Source: Cylindrodendrum hubeiense
Lineage: Eukaryota; Ascomycota; Sordariomycetes; Hypocreales; Nectriaceae
Direction: 5' to 3'
NCBI GenBank assembly: GCA_014621425.1
Contig: JAANBB010000007.1
Location: forward strand, 248,001 to 312,000
Length of the DNA stretch: 64,000 bases
In this document: positions 32,376 through 44,134 of the stretch, piece after piece
How the letters are laid out: each line of letters starts with the position of its first letter
How positions within the stretch are numbered: the stretch's first letter is position 1
The notes under the pieces: model-generated
The model's input: the letters and a program-made list of their open reading frames with translations, nothing else
Databases searched by the model: none
Told to the model about the DNA's origin: nothing
Position numbers and translations under genes: made by a program

Positions 32376-34922
32376 ATGCCCGGCTTCAGAACTCTCGTCT
32401 GGCTTATTCAGCTATCATTCACCTCGGCAGCGGTCTTGGAAGAGAGATCCCGTGGGAGTCACGACGCTGATGCGGTGTTTCGCCCTGTCGGACTCGCAGT
32501 CGGAACTGGGTACTCGTCGCAAACATCGACTGTGAAGACATTCAAGTTAAATGCAGCTTCTTCATTTGCCACGATTGACTATGGCGCTGAGCGAGCCGGA
32601 TGGCCGTTCTTCGATGTCTTGAAGGTTGATCGCCCGCTTCAAATCGAAATCAAGTACAGCGAAACATTTCCCGATCTACAACTTTCAAGCTCGGATGGCC
32701 CTTACCCATTCAACGTGGGCCAGGCAAACACATTCCGAGTCGAAACGTTCAACATCACGAAAGCCGGACGTTACAGTTCATTCCTTTTGCAAGGAGGTCA
32801 ACGATGGCAGTCTATCCAACTTCTCACAGATGGCGCCATTACCTTTCGAAATGTTGGGCTAGAGGCCAGCATTACCACAGTCGAGCCAGAGAAGCTCCCT
32901 GGTAAATTCTCTTCCAGCGATGACGTTCTGAATGAGATTTGGAACCTAGGTGCCCGAGGTACAATCGCATCCTGCGTCGATGAGGGATCTCAGCGTGCGG
33001 TTTGGGAGGTTGACTCAAAAATGGGAGTGCACATCACCAACCTGCGGCCGGCACAAACGACAAAAGCCATTGGTTTCGAAAGCTATACGCTTGAATTCGA
33101 TGCATTCATTGAACGAGGTGGAATATGGTGGTCGGTGGTAAGAGACTATCTGAAACCCAGCGATGACCCAATTTACTGACCTCCTCAGGCGCACTCATTT
33201 GGAATACTTGGCGGCTTCCACCTGCAACTTGTTGGAGAGCTTCCCAGTGCCACAACATTTGTCAATACCAACAAGACATTGACACCAGCAAATACAATCA
33301 GTCTTGCAAAGGGATACGCTTTCGTCAACCAAACATCAGTTACCTCTTACCTTCTGGACACCTTTAAAGTGCCCTTCTCCGTGAAGGAGAAGACTTGGTA
33401 TCGCATCAAGACTGTTCTTGATCCCAAGGGATTTCTGTCAGTGTCAATAAACGCGAAATTGGTTTTCAAAGCCACTCTTACAAACTACTATTCAGGAGGA
33501 GGTTCCATCTCTCAGTCCGGATCATTTGGTTTTGGAGCCTGGCAAGACCACGCGGCATACTTTAGAAACGTCGTCGTGACTGACACCGCCAACGGCTCTA
33601 CTTTATACACCAACAGCTTGAAACACCAAAAAGTCCTCGCTGAGTATGGCACGGGAGAAAACCTCGCCTCTGTCTGCCTTGATGGCCCTAAGAGGGATCG
33701 CCTCGTCTGGCTTGGAGATTTCTATCACACGTCCCGTATTATCGGAGCTAGTACCGGTCGCTTTGATCACTCGACGGGTACCTTTGACTTTCTCCTGAAG
33801 TCACAAATCGAGAATGGGCAATTGAGCATCAGTCCAAACCTTGGATATGACCCGTCAATCGCGTCTGCATTTGCGCCAACCGGATCATACTTCTTGGAGG
33901 ACTACCAACCGCTTGGGTTCTTGTCCTTCTATCACTACATACGCCATACAAACGATGTGGCATATGCCCGAAAAACTTGGAACCAATGGGAGAAGCAACT
34001 GAACTGGCTTCTTGGCAAGATCAGCTCCACAGATGGTCTGGTGCATTTTGGCTCAGCTTTTCTTGGTGGCGCGGATGCTGGGTCGGCTGTTTCCTGTGTG
34101 TCCGCTGAGACCCTTTACGCGGCAGCTGACATTGCTACCACGATTGGGAAGAAGGCAGCCGCTGCCAAGTTCCGCGAATCTGCGAATGCATTGGCCGATG
34201 CAATTAATGATCAACTCTGGAATGATGCAACAGGAACCTACGGTCTATCAACTTCAGACCAAAGCGCCTTCACCGTAGCGGGCACAGCTTTCTGTCTTAC
34301 TTCTGGAATCGCATCCAAGAAACAGGTTGCATCTGCTATATCCGCCTTGGATGATCTGCAACTTGGGTTTGGGTACAAGGATAGTTCAAATGATGACCCA
34401 GAAACAACCGATCTGAACATTTCTCCCAATACCAACGGCTTCTTGCTTCCAGCAATTCTAGCCGCTGAGGATTGGGAAAGGGCTTCAGAACTCATCTATG
34501 GGGTATGGGGAGCCATGCTGGCAAATCCCGAGACGAATACCGGAGCGAGTTGGGAGTACATTACACCGCAAGGCGAACCTGGGCTGGGCGCATATACCAG
34601 CTTGGGACATCCCTGGGGTGGTGCTGCGACGTATATCCTTACTGAATGGGTTGCTGGTCTTCGAACTGCCGATGGAGTTGAAGGCTTTGGCTATAAGAAC
34701 TGGATTCTAAGTCCAGATTTGGGATTCCATATGGGTTTGAAGCATGCCAGTGCCACTGTTCCTCTTTTCCCTTCGGGGCAAATCTCCGTGCACTGGGAGA
34801 TAAAGAAGAATGGGCAAATGCTGGTTGAAGTTCGTGCTCCCAAGAGCTTAAAGGGCGTCTTCAAGCTTGGAAAAACAAAGAAGACATTGCAAGGGAAGAG
34901 TAAGTACAGATTTACAGTCTAG
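32376..34922 (+). CDS. Secreted alpha-L-rhamnosidase, GH78
   Basis: It starts at ATG 32376 with a signal peptide (MPGFRTLVWLIQLSFTSAAV). One intron (about 33138-33188) joins GIWWSV to AHSFGILGG, giving about 831 residues. The N-terminal half is beta-sandwich-rich, including a WGYGAERAG-like DYGAERAGWPFFDV. The C-terminal (alpha/alpha)6 barrel shows GPKRDRLVWLGDFY, an acidic catalytic-region signature, then GYDPSIASAF, SFYHYIRHTNDVAY, TNTGASWEYI and LGHPWGGAATYIL, as in fungal GH78 enzymes. It removes terminal rhamnose from rhamnogalacturonan side chains or flavonoid glycosides outside the cell by inversion. The C-terminal Lys-rich tail (KTKKTLQGKSKYRFTV) is usual for the closing beta-domain. 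Confidence 0.9.
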
Positions 34923-35139
34923 GCACAAAACTATTCTTAATTATTATGTTGAATTATTAGTATAATTCATGATTCTCGACTTGTGTACAAGTATATAGAC
35001 ATTCTTCCAGCAACCTGTGTCTATTCTATTGAGGTTGTATCTATCCAAGCATAAACCTCGAACTCCGAATCCTCCCATTTACAGGGTGCTTTTTCCTAGT
35101 ACCGCCGCTGCCTGAGCGTCGCTTTCTGGACCATCAACA

Positions 35140-36612
35140 TTATGCCCGCTGGGATGGGCTAATCTGTGCCACATCTGAACCTGTCTTCTTCTCGCTAAGG
35201 TGCAGCTCAGGCTCTGATTTGCTGAGATATGTCCCCAGGACTTCAGCTATAAACCTTTCGCGGTGTTCAAAGTGTTTTGGCCCTTCGTTCCGAATAAATT
35301 GCTCGGCAACACCAAGAATAGTAGCGTGATGCGGTTCTGGTAGGTCCAGCAACCCTGTCACATCGATTTCAACGCGATTCATATCTCCAACGCAGAGGAC
35401 TTCGCGCAAACGAGGGTTCGCAACAATCCGTAGGGCAAAAGTCTCAAACAACCCGTGCTCTACTAAGAAATCCAGCACACTTGGTAGTGACCTGGTATCC
35501 GGTACCAGCTGCCTCAGAGCGTCATTTCCTTGATCCTTCTCGATCCCGCGCCGAATAGCAGCGGCAGCCTCGAGTGCTTGAATCAGACCGTTTTCGTTCA
35601 TGCCAATGGGCAAATCAAGATAGGGTCGATCGTATCCCGCCCGCTTCCGCCACCAATAGTTGCAGAAAAACGACGAGATAATGACCGGGATAAGAATCAC
35701 GTATGCCCACCACATGGTCGCAGTTAGCATTGACGCTACACCGCCAATAAAGGTGGTTGATCCGTTGATCACAAAAAACAGCTGAACGCTGAAGCCGTAC
35801 TTTTTGACAAGTTCCAATGCCACGGTGCCCTGCAGTCGTTTCTCGGCTGCTCTTTTGTGGGACTGTTTCTTCCGCCACACGACAATCGCCCAGAGAGAGT
35901 TGACCAGCCCATACAGCGTGATGGGGGCGTTTCCGAGATAACCTGAGAGAATGTTGCTGGCCATCCACACTTTGTGATTTGCGCCGCCCATGGCGAGAAA
36001 GGTACCAATGGAAATCATGACTGCGCCTCCACCCATTAAGATGTCCATGCCCCAGCGGTTGATGACTTCTGTATATAGTTCTCGGCCAGTGATGTCGAGA
36101 AAAACGTCAACTTGTTGCGTAGACTGGCCTTCCTCCAATAGTTGAACGTTGTGATCCTCGAGGTCACGACGTTGGCGTTGGAGGAATTTCACATTGTGCC
36201 AGGCCCTGCCTGCATCTTGAAAGGCGAAAATAGACAGTACCCCGGCCGCAGTACCGCCAATCGCCATGAATACAGTGGCATATATCGGCACAGGTGTGTC
36301 GTTCCATATATTTGCCGCAAAGTCCCCCGCGTTGGCGAGTTCGAGGAGACCGATGGCCCAACTGAGATTGTGTTCGAGGCGCAGCCCTTGTGGGTACGCC
36401 CATCCCCGTCTTCGCTTGACAAGCGTGACTTGCTCCAGCGAAGGTGCGTGAAAGTCCGGGGAATCATGGATGTGTGCTGTGGTTTCCCGGGGTTCTGGCT
36501 CCTTGGCAGTGGCTGTGCTTTGCGGAGCTTCTGGCTCCTTCGCGATGATGGATAATTCGACGTCGTCCGGGCTGATCATGCCCACGGGCAAGCCCGGCGC
36601 TGGTGCGTCCAT
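35140..36612 (-). CDS. Uncharacterised fungal integral membrane protein
   Basis: A single exon of 490 residues from ATG 36612. The N-terminal 75 residues are polar and Pro/Glu-rich. The middle contains roughly six hydrophobic segments: PIYATVFMAIGGTAAGVLSIFAF, MDILMGGGAVMISIGTFLAM, NAPITLYGLVNSLWAIVV, LFFVINGSTTFIGGVASML and WAYVILIPVIISSFF. It closes with a soluble C-terminal 150 residues that may be a small helical domain (VLDFLVEHGLFETFALRIV). I do not recognise the family; homologs annotated only as integral membrane protein are common in fungi. No transporter signature was seen. It is convergent with the rhamnosidase (217 bases apart), so it is not obviously linked to it. Confidence 0.8.
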   Translation of the reverse strand: MDAPAPGLPVGMISPDDVELSIIAKEPEAPQSTATAKEPEPRETTAHIHDSPDFHAPSLEQVTLVKRRRGWAYPQGLRLEHNLSWAIGLLELANAGDFAANIWNDTPVPIYATVFMAIGGTAAGVLSIFAFQDAGRAWHNVKFLQRQRRDLEDHNVQLLEEGQSTQQVDVFLDITGRELYTEVINRWGMDILMGGGAVMISIGTFLAMGGANHKVWMASNILSGYLGNAPITLYGLVNSLWAIVVWRKKQSHKRAAEKRLQGTVALELVKKYGFSVQLFFVINGSTTFIGGVASMLTATMWWAYVILIPVIISSFFCNYWWRKRAGYDRPYLDLPIGMNENGLIQALEAAAAIRRGIEKDQGNDALRQLVPDTRSLPSVLDFLVEHGLFETFALRIVANPRLREVLCVGDMNRVEIDVTGLLDLPEPHHATILGVAEQFIRNEGPKHFEHRERFIAEVLGTYLSKSEPELHLSEKKTGSDVAQISPSQRA

Positions 36613-37414
36613 TTTGTTAAAGTGGCCACACGATGAGTCTCAATGGCATCTTCTAGCAATGGCGGTCAACATTGAGGTGCCGAACAACCAGACAGAGTAT
36701 GTCCGATGAAGAAACCCGCACCGATGCCAGCCGGCTACGGAAAGAGTGTGCCGTAGCGAACAAACAAAAAGAGGGTTGACAGCCTGGTAAGAACCGGGGC
36801 TTGTATTATGACGCGCGTGCTGCTTGTCACCGGCCGTGTCTGATTGAAAGTTGTTCAGGACAGAAGATGCCGATACTCCAAGAATTTTGTCTCCTTGCCA
36901 AGAGCGCTAGGCCTTGGCATGTTGTTGTTCCGCGCCAAAAATGACAACGGGCTCGGCAAGATCGGCCCATGGGTGGGTACGACGACAAGAATATGATGCC
37001 GAAGTGCCGTTTTGACCAATGTGGAGACTTGGCAGTCAGATCGAAGGTTACGAGTCCTCCACATTACGAGCTATTCCTGACACCTACGTCATGGGCCACG
37101 ACTTCGCTACGGATAAGTCGCCGAGTATCTATAATAGGCAACGGTGACGAATGGAACTGGGCAGCTGGGGGATATCTCATCTGCGTCAGACCTGTTGACC
37201 AGCTAAGTCTCCTCTGCCAGCGTCAACATGAGGACTATTTTCACAATCATAAAGTCAAGGATCTTATTCGGTCTCAAAGCGCCCCTTTATTCATCTAATA
37301 TGCAGTAATACAAGGAAAAAATACTAGATTATGGTCAATCAGTCTACGTCTCCTGAATCGAATGAGATCTATCCCAGTTGGGATAAGCTCTCGGGTCTCC
37401 CGGTGACCCATTGT
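36613..37414. other. Intergenic, about 800 bases
   Basis: It holds the promoter of the membrane protein and the 3' flank of the secreted cysteine-rich gene. No gene seen. Confidence 0.4.
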
Positions 37415-39820
37415 TTAAACGGTGCAGTAGCTGGCATTCTCGTAATCGCTCAAGCACCATCTGGTCATGCCATCGGGAGTCAAGAACGTGGCCGCAAAGT
37501 CAGGGGTTCCCACCGGATGGCAGCCCTTTCCGCCGTTATCAGTAGTCGCCTCGGCGTTGGCCAAGAAGTCCTGCGCGTTTCCGACAGTCATGCAACCGTA
37601 TCCGGGGCCGCCGTGGGCCGAGTCCTTGGCCGCCATGATGAGTGCGCAGAAGTGGATGTTGCTGTCGTCGAGGGCGAGGCGGCACCAGACGCTGTTCTGT
37701 CCAGCTCCTCCGTCCTGGCAGTCGCTGGAGCAGATCTGCTTGTCGCGGTCATCGCCCAGGCTAGCGACGGCCTTCTGGCAGTAGCTGAGCTGGGTAACCA
37801 TGTCCTTGTTGACACCATCAGAAGTAAGGCAAGCGATCTCGTTGACGTTGGTAGGAAGTGCGGGTGTGTTAGACTCCTGGTTGCCCTGTCCACCGCGGCG
37901 TGCCTGCTTGCGCTCGGCCTGCTTGCCCTCAGTGCACTGGTCATCGTAGGTCGTGTAGCCGTCAAACTTGGCCGCCTTCTTCCAGTCGTCGACTTCATTG
38001 CCTCCACCGCAGCCGCAAGGCATGATGCGATCTCCATATTGCACGTTGTAGCTGACATCGCCGGTGTCGCAGACGGGGATGGTAAAGGTACCCTCCCAGC
38101 TGGTACCTTGGTCCCAAGGATTGGCCCAACCATCGGCGACAGCTGCTTGGGCGCGGTTGATAGAGTTCTCTCCATCATAAGCGAACTTGGCGACCTGGTA
38201 GGCGGAGACAGATGACTGAAAGATGTCCTTGAGGTCGAGTTGGTAATCAGCGTCGACCCAGCCAGCAGCCAGCTTGTCATATCCGGTGGGGTAGTCCATC
38301 TTGCCAGTGTCGAAGTTGTTGAGGCCGGTGGTGGATCCTGCGCCGACGGACGCCTCGTGCCACCAGTACATGTAGTAGACACCGGGATCGCCATCTCGGC
38401 AGTACTTCATGTCCTGGGGACCCTGCTGATCCTGTTCGCAAGAGCCATCAACATCCGTGGTGTAGGTGATGAAAATCTTCTGTTGGCGCCAGATGTAGTT
38501 GATGGCCCTGGCGTTGAACTGCTTCTGCAGGTACTGTCGGAGCAGCGACAGCTCAGAGTCGGACGGGGTGGAGCTAAACTCCTTGCCGGGGCCGGGGAGG
38601 AAGGCTGCGCCAGCGGCGTAGTCGCTAGACATTGTTAGTGATTTATAATTCTCACATTTGGAGCGAGGCACTTACAAGAATCGCTTGCCGCCCCAGTAGT
38701 TACCAGTGGCAAGGTTCTCCTGCATATCGTTCAGGGCAGATCGGGTTTGCTCAAAGATGTTGGTCATGAAGACACCAAGGTCGCTGTAGTCGCTGAAAGA
38801 CTGGCTGGCAGGGTATTTTACCACCTCTCTGTAGCCAGTTCCGACACCGTTGAGCAGGGCAGCCAGTGCGCCGGAGGACTCCTTGGTGAAATCATTGAAC
38901 TTGACCCACGAGGTGAGCTTCATGTAAGATCCTCCGATGGAGAAAGCAGTGCCGAGTCCGACGAGAAGCTCCTGCGCTTTGTGTTAGTGTATTCCCGAAA
39001 GAATCATTTTGTCAATCTAACTCACCCTCAGGAAGAACTCGAAGCTGTCGCTAACGGGGGGGTAGAAGCTGGAGGCGAGATAAGCAGACAGTCCCTGGAG
39101 GTTCATTTGGGTCTCATCAAGGACTTCCTATAGGGTCCGTCTGATTAGTAAATGTTCCAGTGTAATGTGAGCCTTTTTGTTTGGGCAGGCTTACAATGTA
39201 GTCCCTGAAATAATCCTGGAACCCCTGGATGGACTGCATGACCATGTAGACAGGTCGCTGCTTGTCATGGTCGGTGCACTCCTCTCCCCAATCACCCGAG
39301 CATTTGATGTCTATCACTATGTTAGAGGCTTGTGCCCAATGAGCGGATGAGAAGGACCTTACCCTCGCAAAAGACGTCGCCGAAGCACAGGTCGTTGGGC
39401 TTGGCGCAAGTGTAAGTCTCGGCCTATTGATCAATGTTAGTGTCTCACCGTATTAAGCGTGGGTCTGGATACTTACACCATTGAGGTACATTCGGCCAAA
39501 CAAGTTAACCTGGGCAAGTTAGATTCCGCACAAAGTCGATGATCGGTTTGACCACTCACGAAGTTATTGGGCCATCCATTGGGAATGACCATGGTGGTGT
39601 CTGGGCCATTTCCACCCAGATGGGTAAGCCACCATTGGTTGAACCATGCATCAGTACCGGCATCAAACCAGTTGTTGATGTTGGTGGAATCCCAAGTATC
39701 AAAACCGCATCGTCGCTTGCTTAGGCCTTTCGACTCCTCGACAGGGAGTGAGACGGGACTGGCAGTGCTAAAAGAAGTGAGCAACAGACCTGCAACGGCC
39801 GTTGAGAAAGAGATCTTCAT
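37415..39820 (-). CDS. Large secreted cysteine-rich protein, unrecognised
   Basis: ATG 39820 gives a signal peptide (MKISFSTAVAGLLLTSFSTA) and then a Kex2-type KR site in KGLSKRRCGFD, so a propeptide is probably removed. At least five or six short introns (near 39515-39560, 39425-39475, 39310-39360, 39130-39195, 38970-39025 and 38640-38675) are needed. The large last exon encodes about 400 residues ending ENASYCTV. The total is about 690 residues. Cysteines are spaced as if disulfide-bonded (PNDLCFGDVFCE, KCSGDWGEECTD, MPCGCGGGN, ICSSDCQDGG). An internal KQARR site in GKQAERKQARRGGQG could be a second processing site. No known catalytic motif was recognised. The frame is intact and codon use ordinary, so it is a real gene of unknown role. 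Confidence 0.78.
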
Positions 39821-42517
39821 GATGAAGGAGAAGACTCGGCAGTTGAAACTTGGATGTAAAGACTGGTGATCTTGTGATAGTGGCTGGTGAGCTGAGGAAA
39901 CGGAATTGAAGTCGAGAGATGTATTGGTCTATATATACTGATTCTGCGATGGAGATTTGGAACAACCTCGCTGAGGCATACTCGTCCTAACTACACTCAG
40001 ACTTCAGCCCTTACACCTGCAACCAGCGCTGGCGGCCGACCCCAGAATTAGAATCGACAAAGGCCCCAAGGCTGCTGAGGCGGAAAGCACTGAATAGAGG
40101 AGCGCAGCATGATCCTTTGCTACATCAAGCGACCGAAGCAGCCGTAGGATTTGAGGTTAAGGTTGATTCCGGACCCCAAACGGACCTGGGCAGAATTGAA
40201 TACGAGTGGTCGCTCTCCTGGGAAGCCGACGAATTATGCACGTCGAACGATCCCACGTGCGAATGCTCCGGCAGACGGGTCGACAGTGCACATGCCACTC
40301 AGGATCCAAGGCTGTAAACTAGGCTTAATCAATCAGCCCTACTGACCGGGCCTCGATCCTGCCGGCGCCTGTGGCCGCTCAGCTTGTGGTGTGCCTTGCA
40401 TGGCAGCACTATTGTTGGAGACGCCCGACTTGCCAGGTTTAACCTCAAGACGATCCTTCTGTGGGGATGTCGCCCACTCTGAAACCATGCGGGTAAGCAG
40501 CCATCGTGTAGCTGAGATGGCCAGCCAATGGCGATGGAGTCCAGTGCTAGTCTAAGCGAACCCACCAGCGCACGTTCTGGGGATGATATTGCAGGACGTA
40601 TGAAACAGAACATGTCCAAACGGGCCAATCCGCTCGTATGACGGAGCCTAGACATCAGGATCTACTCATTTCACCCTCACAATGTCCATGAAGAGGTGCT
40701 ACACGACGAATGCAGAAACATCATACAATGCATCCTCCATCGTGCCTTTGCAGCTCCCTCACGATTGGCAGGACGTGCTGCCATAGCCACTTTGCAATGC
40801 TCCGAGTCGAGGAACCGCCAGGAACCGGTATGTTACCCACGGCGCCGCATACGAGATCCGTCTCAATGATACATCCTTTAATCTTGACCAACATCGTCCT
40901 CCATTCCTGATTCTAGAGACAAATCGCCAAGAAATTGCCTAGATGAGACGGTTGTTAATCGCTGCTAAAGAACAAGGGTAAAGGACCTATACGCGGATTG
41001 GGCTCATCCTGGGGATCTGCGCATCGTCAAGCAGGACCAATAGATATTGAAATTACATCATCGCAGTCCGTTCGAGCCAATTTTCCCTTGGCACATCTTG
41101 TCAACTGTTCATATGTCTGCAGTGCAGTGCTGCCAGCAGCCTAACGCGCTGCAAGATTGCTGAAATCCCACGGCTCTCGCTCATTAACCGACTCCTGTTT
41201 GCGTTGAAGTTGCGGGGATTGAAAGGTGAAACAACAATATTCAGTAATAGCACACGAGACCTACAGATGGATTTTATTGAAGCTCCCTTGCCTTTGTTCC
41301 TTCAATGCGACATCCGATATCGTGGGCTGTCGGCCCTGTCCCTTGGGGCTCAGCAGCCACAGGGGGGGCGATCCTCGGGCTGGGGGGCCCTCCAGGGGAC
41401 TTCGGTAGGACCCTAGTCGCTAATCTTTGAGCAGCGACAGGTGATGGCAAAACAAGCGGCCAACACTAAGGCTTCGCAAAACATATTTCGGCACATGAGA
41501 GAGGCTGGGGAAATGATATCTATCTGATGATTGCATAAGGCTATGAAAAACTCCGAATACAACTGGTTCAGTTAGTCTACTTCGCCCCATTTAGAGTGAT
41601 CTAAACTGAATCGCGACCCATCTTTCGACGTCCTCACATCCCACTATGCATGAGGCTTACTGCAGGCCTTCTGCAGGACTTCTGCAAGCGCAAACTATGA
41701 CGATAGTGTCGGTACCCGTTTTAGATGTATTTTATGCACAGGGCACCAAGGAGGGACAGTCCCGTCCCGAAGTTCCGATCGCCGGTGCCTAATAGAAATG
41801 CCAAGAGCATCCATCTGGATCGTACGCCAAGAACAAGGATCGCTCGGTGCAATCAACGGCTGCACGCCAAGATTTGGTTATTCCCGTGGACAGCAGACAG
41901 GATAGGCAGCATCGGAATGAGCTTGGCACTGACCAGCGTGGCTGGCGAACCCTCTCCTGTCAGGAGAATCGCTTTCTGTCACAGCTGGGCCTTATCAAAT
42001 GGCATTTAGCCTGTCACCAATGCTTCTTTCTTCCAGGAGGAACCTGCTGGGTTTTATGTCACACGTAGTAGAGCTACCATTGCTGTAGTGTTGGTACATA
42101 GAAGAGCCGATCCTAGAAACAGGGTTTACACCCGGCCAACTTGGGGGCGGCCGGTCCCTGACCCCAGACATCCATCCACCTTATTTCTCAGTTCTGTATA
42201 GAATGTGCAGGCCTCAGCCGTCATCCGCATCCTCCCAGACTGAGCGCTACCAGCATCTTGTCTCCGTATTGTGATTTAGTCAGCGGAATGGATAAAGTTG
42301 TTACCGACCTCAGTGAACGTCTCATTTGAGAACGTGGAGGCCTAGCTCAGACGCTCAGACCCGATGCGATTGATCAGTGATGACATACGGCCATGGTAAG
42401 AATCAATGATTCACTGGAGGGCACAATAATGCTCATTACACGAAATGGGTCACATTATGATACAAGCCGGCCATTATAATGCGCATCGGCATCCCGCTCA
42501 CACGCCGTCTTTGGCCA
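39821..42517. other. Long gene-poor region
   Basis: 2.7 kb with only short, unconvincing ORFs. It has a G-rich run near 41355-41400 (GGGGGGGCG, then GGGGGGCCC). No tRNA, terminal repeats or transposase-like stretches were seen. Confidence 0.4.
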
Positions 42518-44134
42518 TCAACTCGGACTGCCAGCCAAGTCGGCAAAGTTCACTACCGTGTACATAGGCTGCAGCACTTCCAACTTCTCCCTTAGATATT
42601 CCCTTTGCTCCTTCTGGGTCCGCTCAAAGTTGAACAAGAACTTGACCAAGAAGACAAAATCCTCCATTCTCGCCCGGGCGTCTTCTTGGCGCTGTCCAGG
42701 TCCTTGCGGCAGCGCCAACACGTCGGCGATGGTACTCGTAATCTCAAAGAGCTTGTGCAAAATACCACTTCCGTGAATACCAATCGATGAAACGCTTCCT
42801 AGGCGGTTAACAAGGTTGCGGAGCTGGCTCGACACTCGCTGCACGGGGAAGTGGAGGGAGAGCCCCTGATGGCTATTTTGCGGCGGAGCCGAGCGGAGAA
42901 GTCCTTGCGAGAGCGCGAGCTGCCAGACGAGGGTGCGCAACCAAAGTCTAGTAACAAAAAGATCGGCGTGTTGCAGCTCGGTGAGACTTCCTCGCCCACT
43001 TGCACTCAGCGCTCGTTCAGCCTCGGCGGCGCTGACCTCGTCCTGGTCCAGTTGTGCTTGCTTGCTTTCGATCCATTGAGCCGTCATCCCGGGAACGGGC
43101 AGTCCAGGGTCTTGTTGCGCATTCCAATGCGCAATAAAAGCGTCATCAATAATGGCAAATAACTGGATGAGGCGATTGAATCCCAGATCCACGTGAGGCG
43201 GGATGCTTGGGTCGGCGAATGGGAAGCCTGTCCTGAGAGGCCGCAAGATGCTCGTCTTTCCAGATATGATGGTCATGAAACGCTCGTGGATGAATGCCTC
43301 CCAGTAAAGCCTCTGGCGACGACAAATATCGTGTTTTTCGGGGCCAGGTTCTGCATTGAACAAGTGTAGGTTGAGGGTTTCGATCATGGCAATGGCCTCT
43401 CGGAGAATGGTGAAGCTGCGGTCAACGCACTTGAACGCCATCATTGAAATCTCGAGGAAGATGCAAGTCGTAGCGCGCTTGACAGTGATGGTAAGTTCGC
43501 CCACTACGCCGTCATGGACAGCCCCATCCAGGTCTGCCTGGCGATGCGAGGCCAGGCTATGATGCATCAGATCTGTCATCTGCAAGGCGGTATCACCATG
43601 TTGGAGCCACGAGGTGTGAGTCAAATTGATAGTGACAGCGGCGAAAGCATACACCAAAGCAGCATCTTCGTGACTGAGATGCATGTTTTGGATGGCGATT
43701 CGCATCTCGGCGGGTGATATGATGGGATTTACGGGGTAGACGACCTGTTCAAAGTCCGGGACAAGCCCCAGGAAGAAGTCAATCGGATACTCGGAGTGGT
43801 GTGGTGACGAAACGGAGTTGTATGGTGACGAAGTGGAGTTGTATGGTGACGGAACAGAGTCGAACCGCGTGTCTCCGCCATGAGCCGCATCTCTAGGATC
43901 CACGATGCGAGAGATCGATGTCGCCGGCGCCAAAGCGGTCGGAGAGGTATTCTTTCCCTTGTCACGCAACTGTGCCACCAAGCGCCCTCGCACGGCAGGC
44001 TTGCGCTTCGCGGACGCCGCGGAGAACTCACATGGTAGATTCAAGTGCTCGCACTGGGAACAGGGCTGGACGCCGTTGCACCTCACCTTTCTGAAGCGGC
44101 ACCCGTTGCAGGCGCGTGATGCCCGGCCGGTCAT
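42518..44134 (-). CDS. Zn2Cys6 transcription factor at the maltose-type locus
   Basis: The start is ATG 44134 (MTGRASRACNGC); the frame opens further upstream only from a TTG. The result is one exon of 538 residues. The zinc cluster is at residues 9-34: CNGCRFRKVRC, then CSQCEHLNLPCEF, followed by a basic RGRLVAQLRDKGK. The fungal-specific TF domain spans about residues 110-380 (DFFLGLVPDFEQVVYPVNPII, then YWEAFIHERFMTIISG). Near residues 88-112 lies a Ser/Tyr/Asn-rich repeat (SPYNSTS, SPYNSVS) coded by a 21-base tandem repeat. Regulators of this form sit beside sugar permeases and glucosidases in ascomycetes. It is a candidate controller of the maltase and permease here, which is inferred from position. 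Confidence 0.88.
   Translation of the reverse strand: MTGRASRACNGCRFRKVRCNGVQPCSQCEHLNLPCEFSAASAKRKPAVRGRLVAQLRDKGKNTSPTALAPATSISRIVDPRDAAHGGDTRFDSVPSPYNSTSSPYNSVSSPHHSEYPIDFFLGLVPDFEQVVYPVNPIISPAEMRIAIQNMHLSHEDAALVYAFAAVTINLTHTSWLQHGDTALQMTDLMHHSLASHRQADLDGAVHDGVVGELTITVKRATTCIFLEISMMAFKCVDRSFTILREAIAMIETLNLHLFNAEPGPEKHDICRRQRLYWEAFIHERFMTIISGKTSILRPLRTGFPFADPSIPPHVDLGFNRLIQLFAIIDDAFIAHWNAQQDPGLPVPGMTAQWIESKQAQLDQDEVSAAEAERALSASGRGSLTELQHADLFVTRLWLRTLVWQLALSQGLLRSAPPQNSHQGLSLHFPVQRVSSQLRNLVNRLGSVSSIGIHGSGILHKLFEITSTIADVLALPQGPGQRQEDARARMEDFVFLVKFLFNFERTQKEQREYLREKLEVLQPMYTVVNFADLAGSPS
43803..43865. repeat. 21-base tandem repeat inside the Zn2Cys6 gene
   Basis: Two near-identical 21-base units (43803-43823 and 43824-43844), then a partial third. 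They start GGTGACGAA and end GAGTTGTAT. They encode the heptads YNSTSSP and YNSVSSP on the minus strand. In-frame copy-number change would keep the protein readable. Confidence 0.85.

Noticed and set aside
37331..38215. 294-residue plus-strand ORF opposite the secreted cysteine-rich gene
   Set aside because: Low-complexity Val/Ala/Leu shadow; the minus strand continues the signal-peptide gene.
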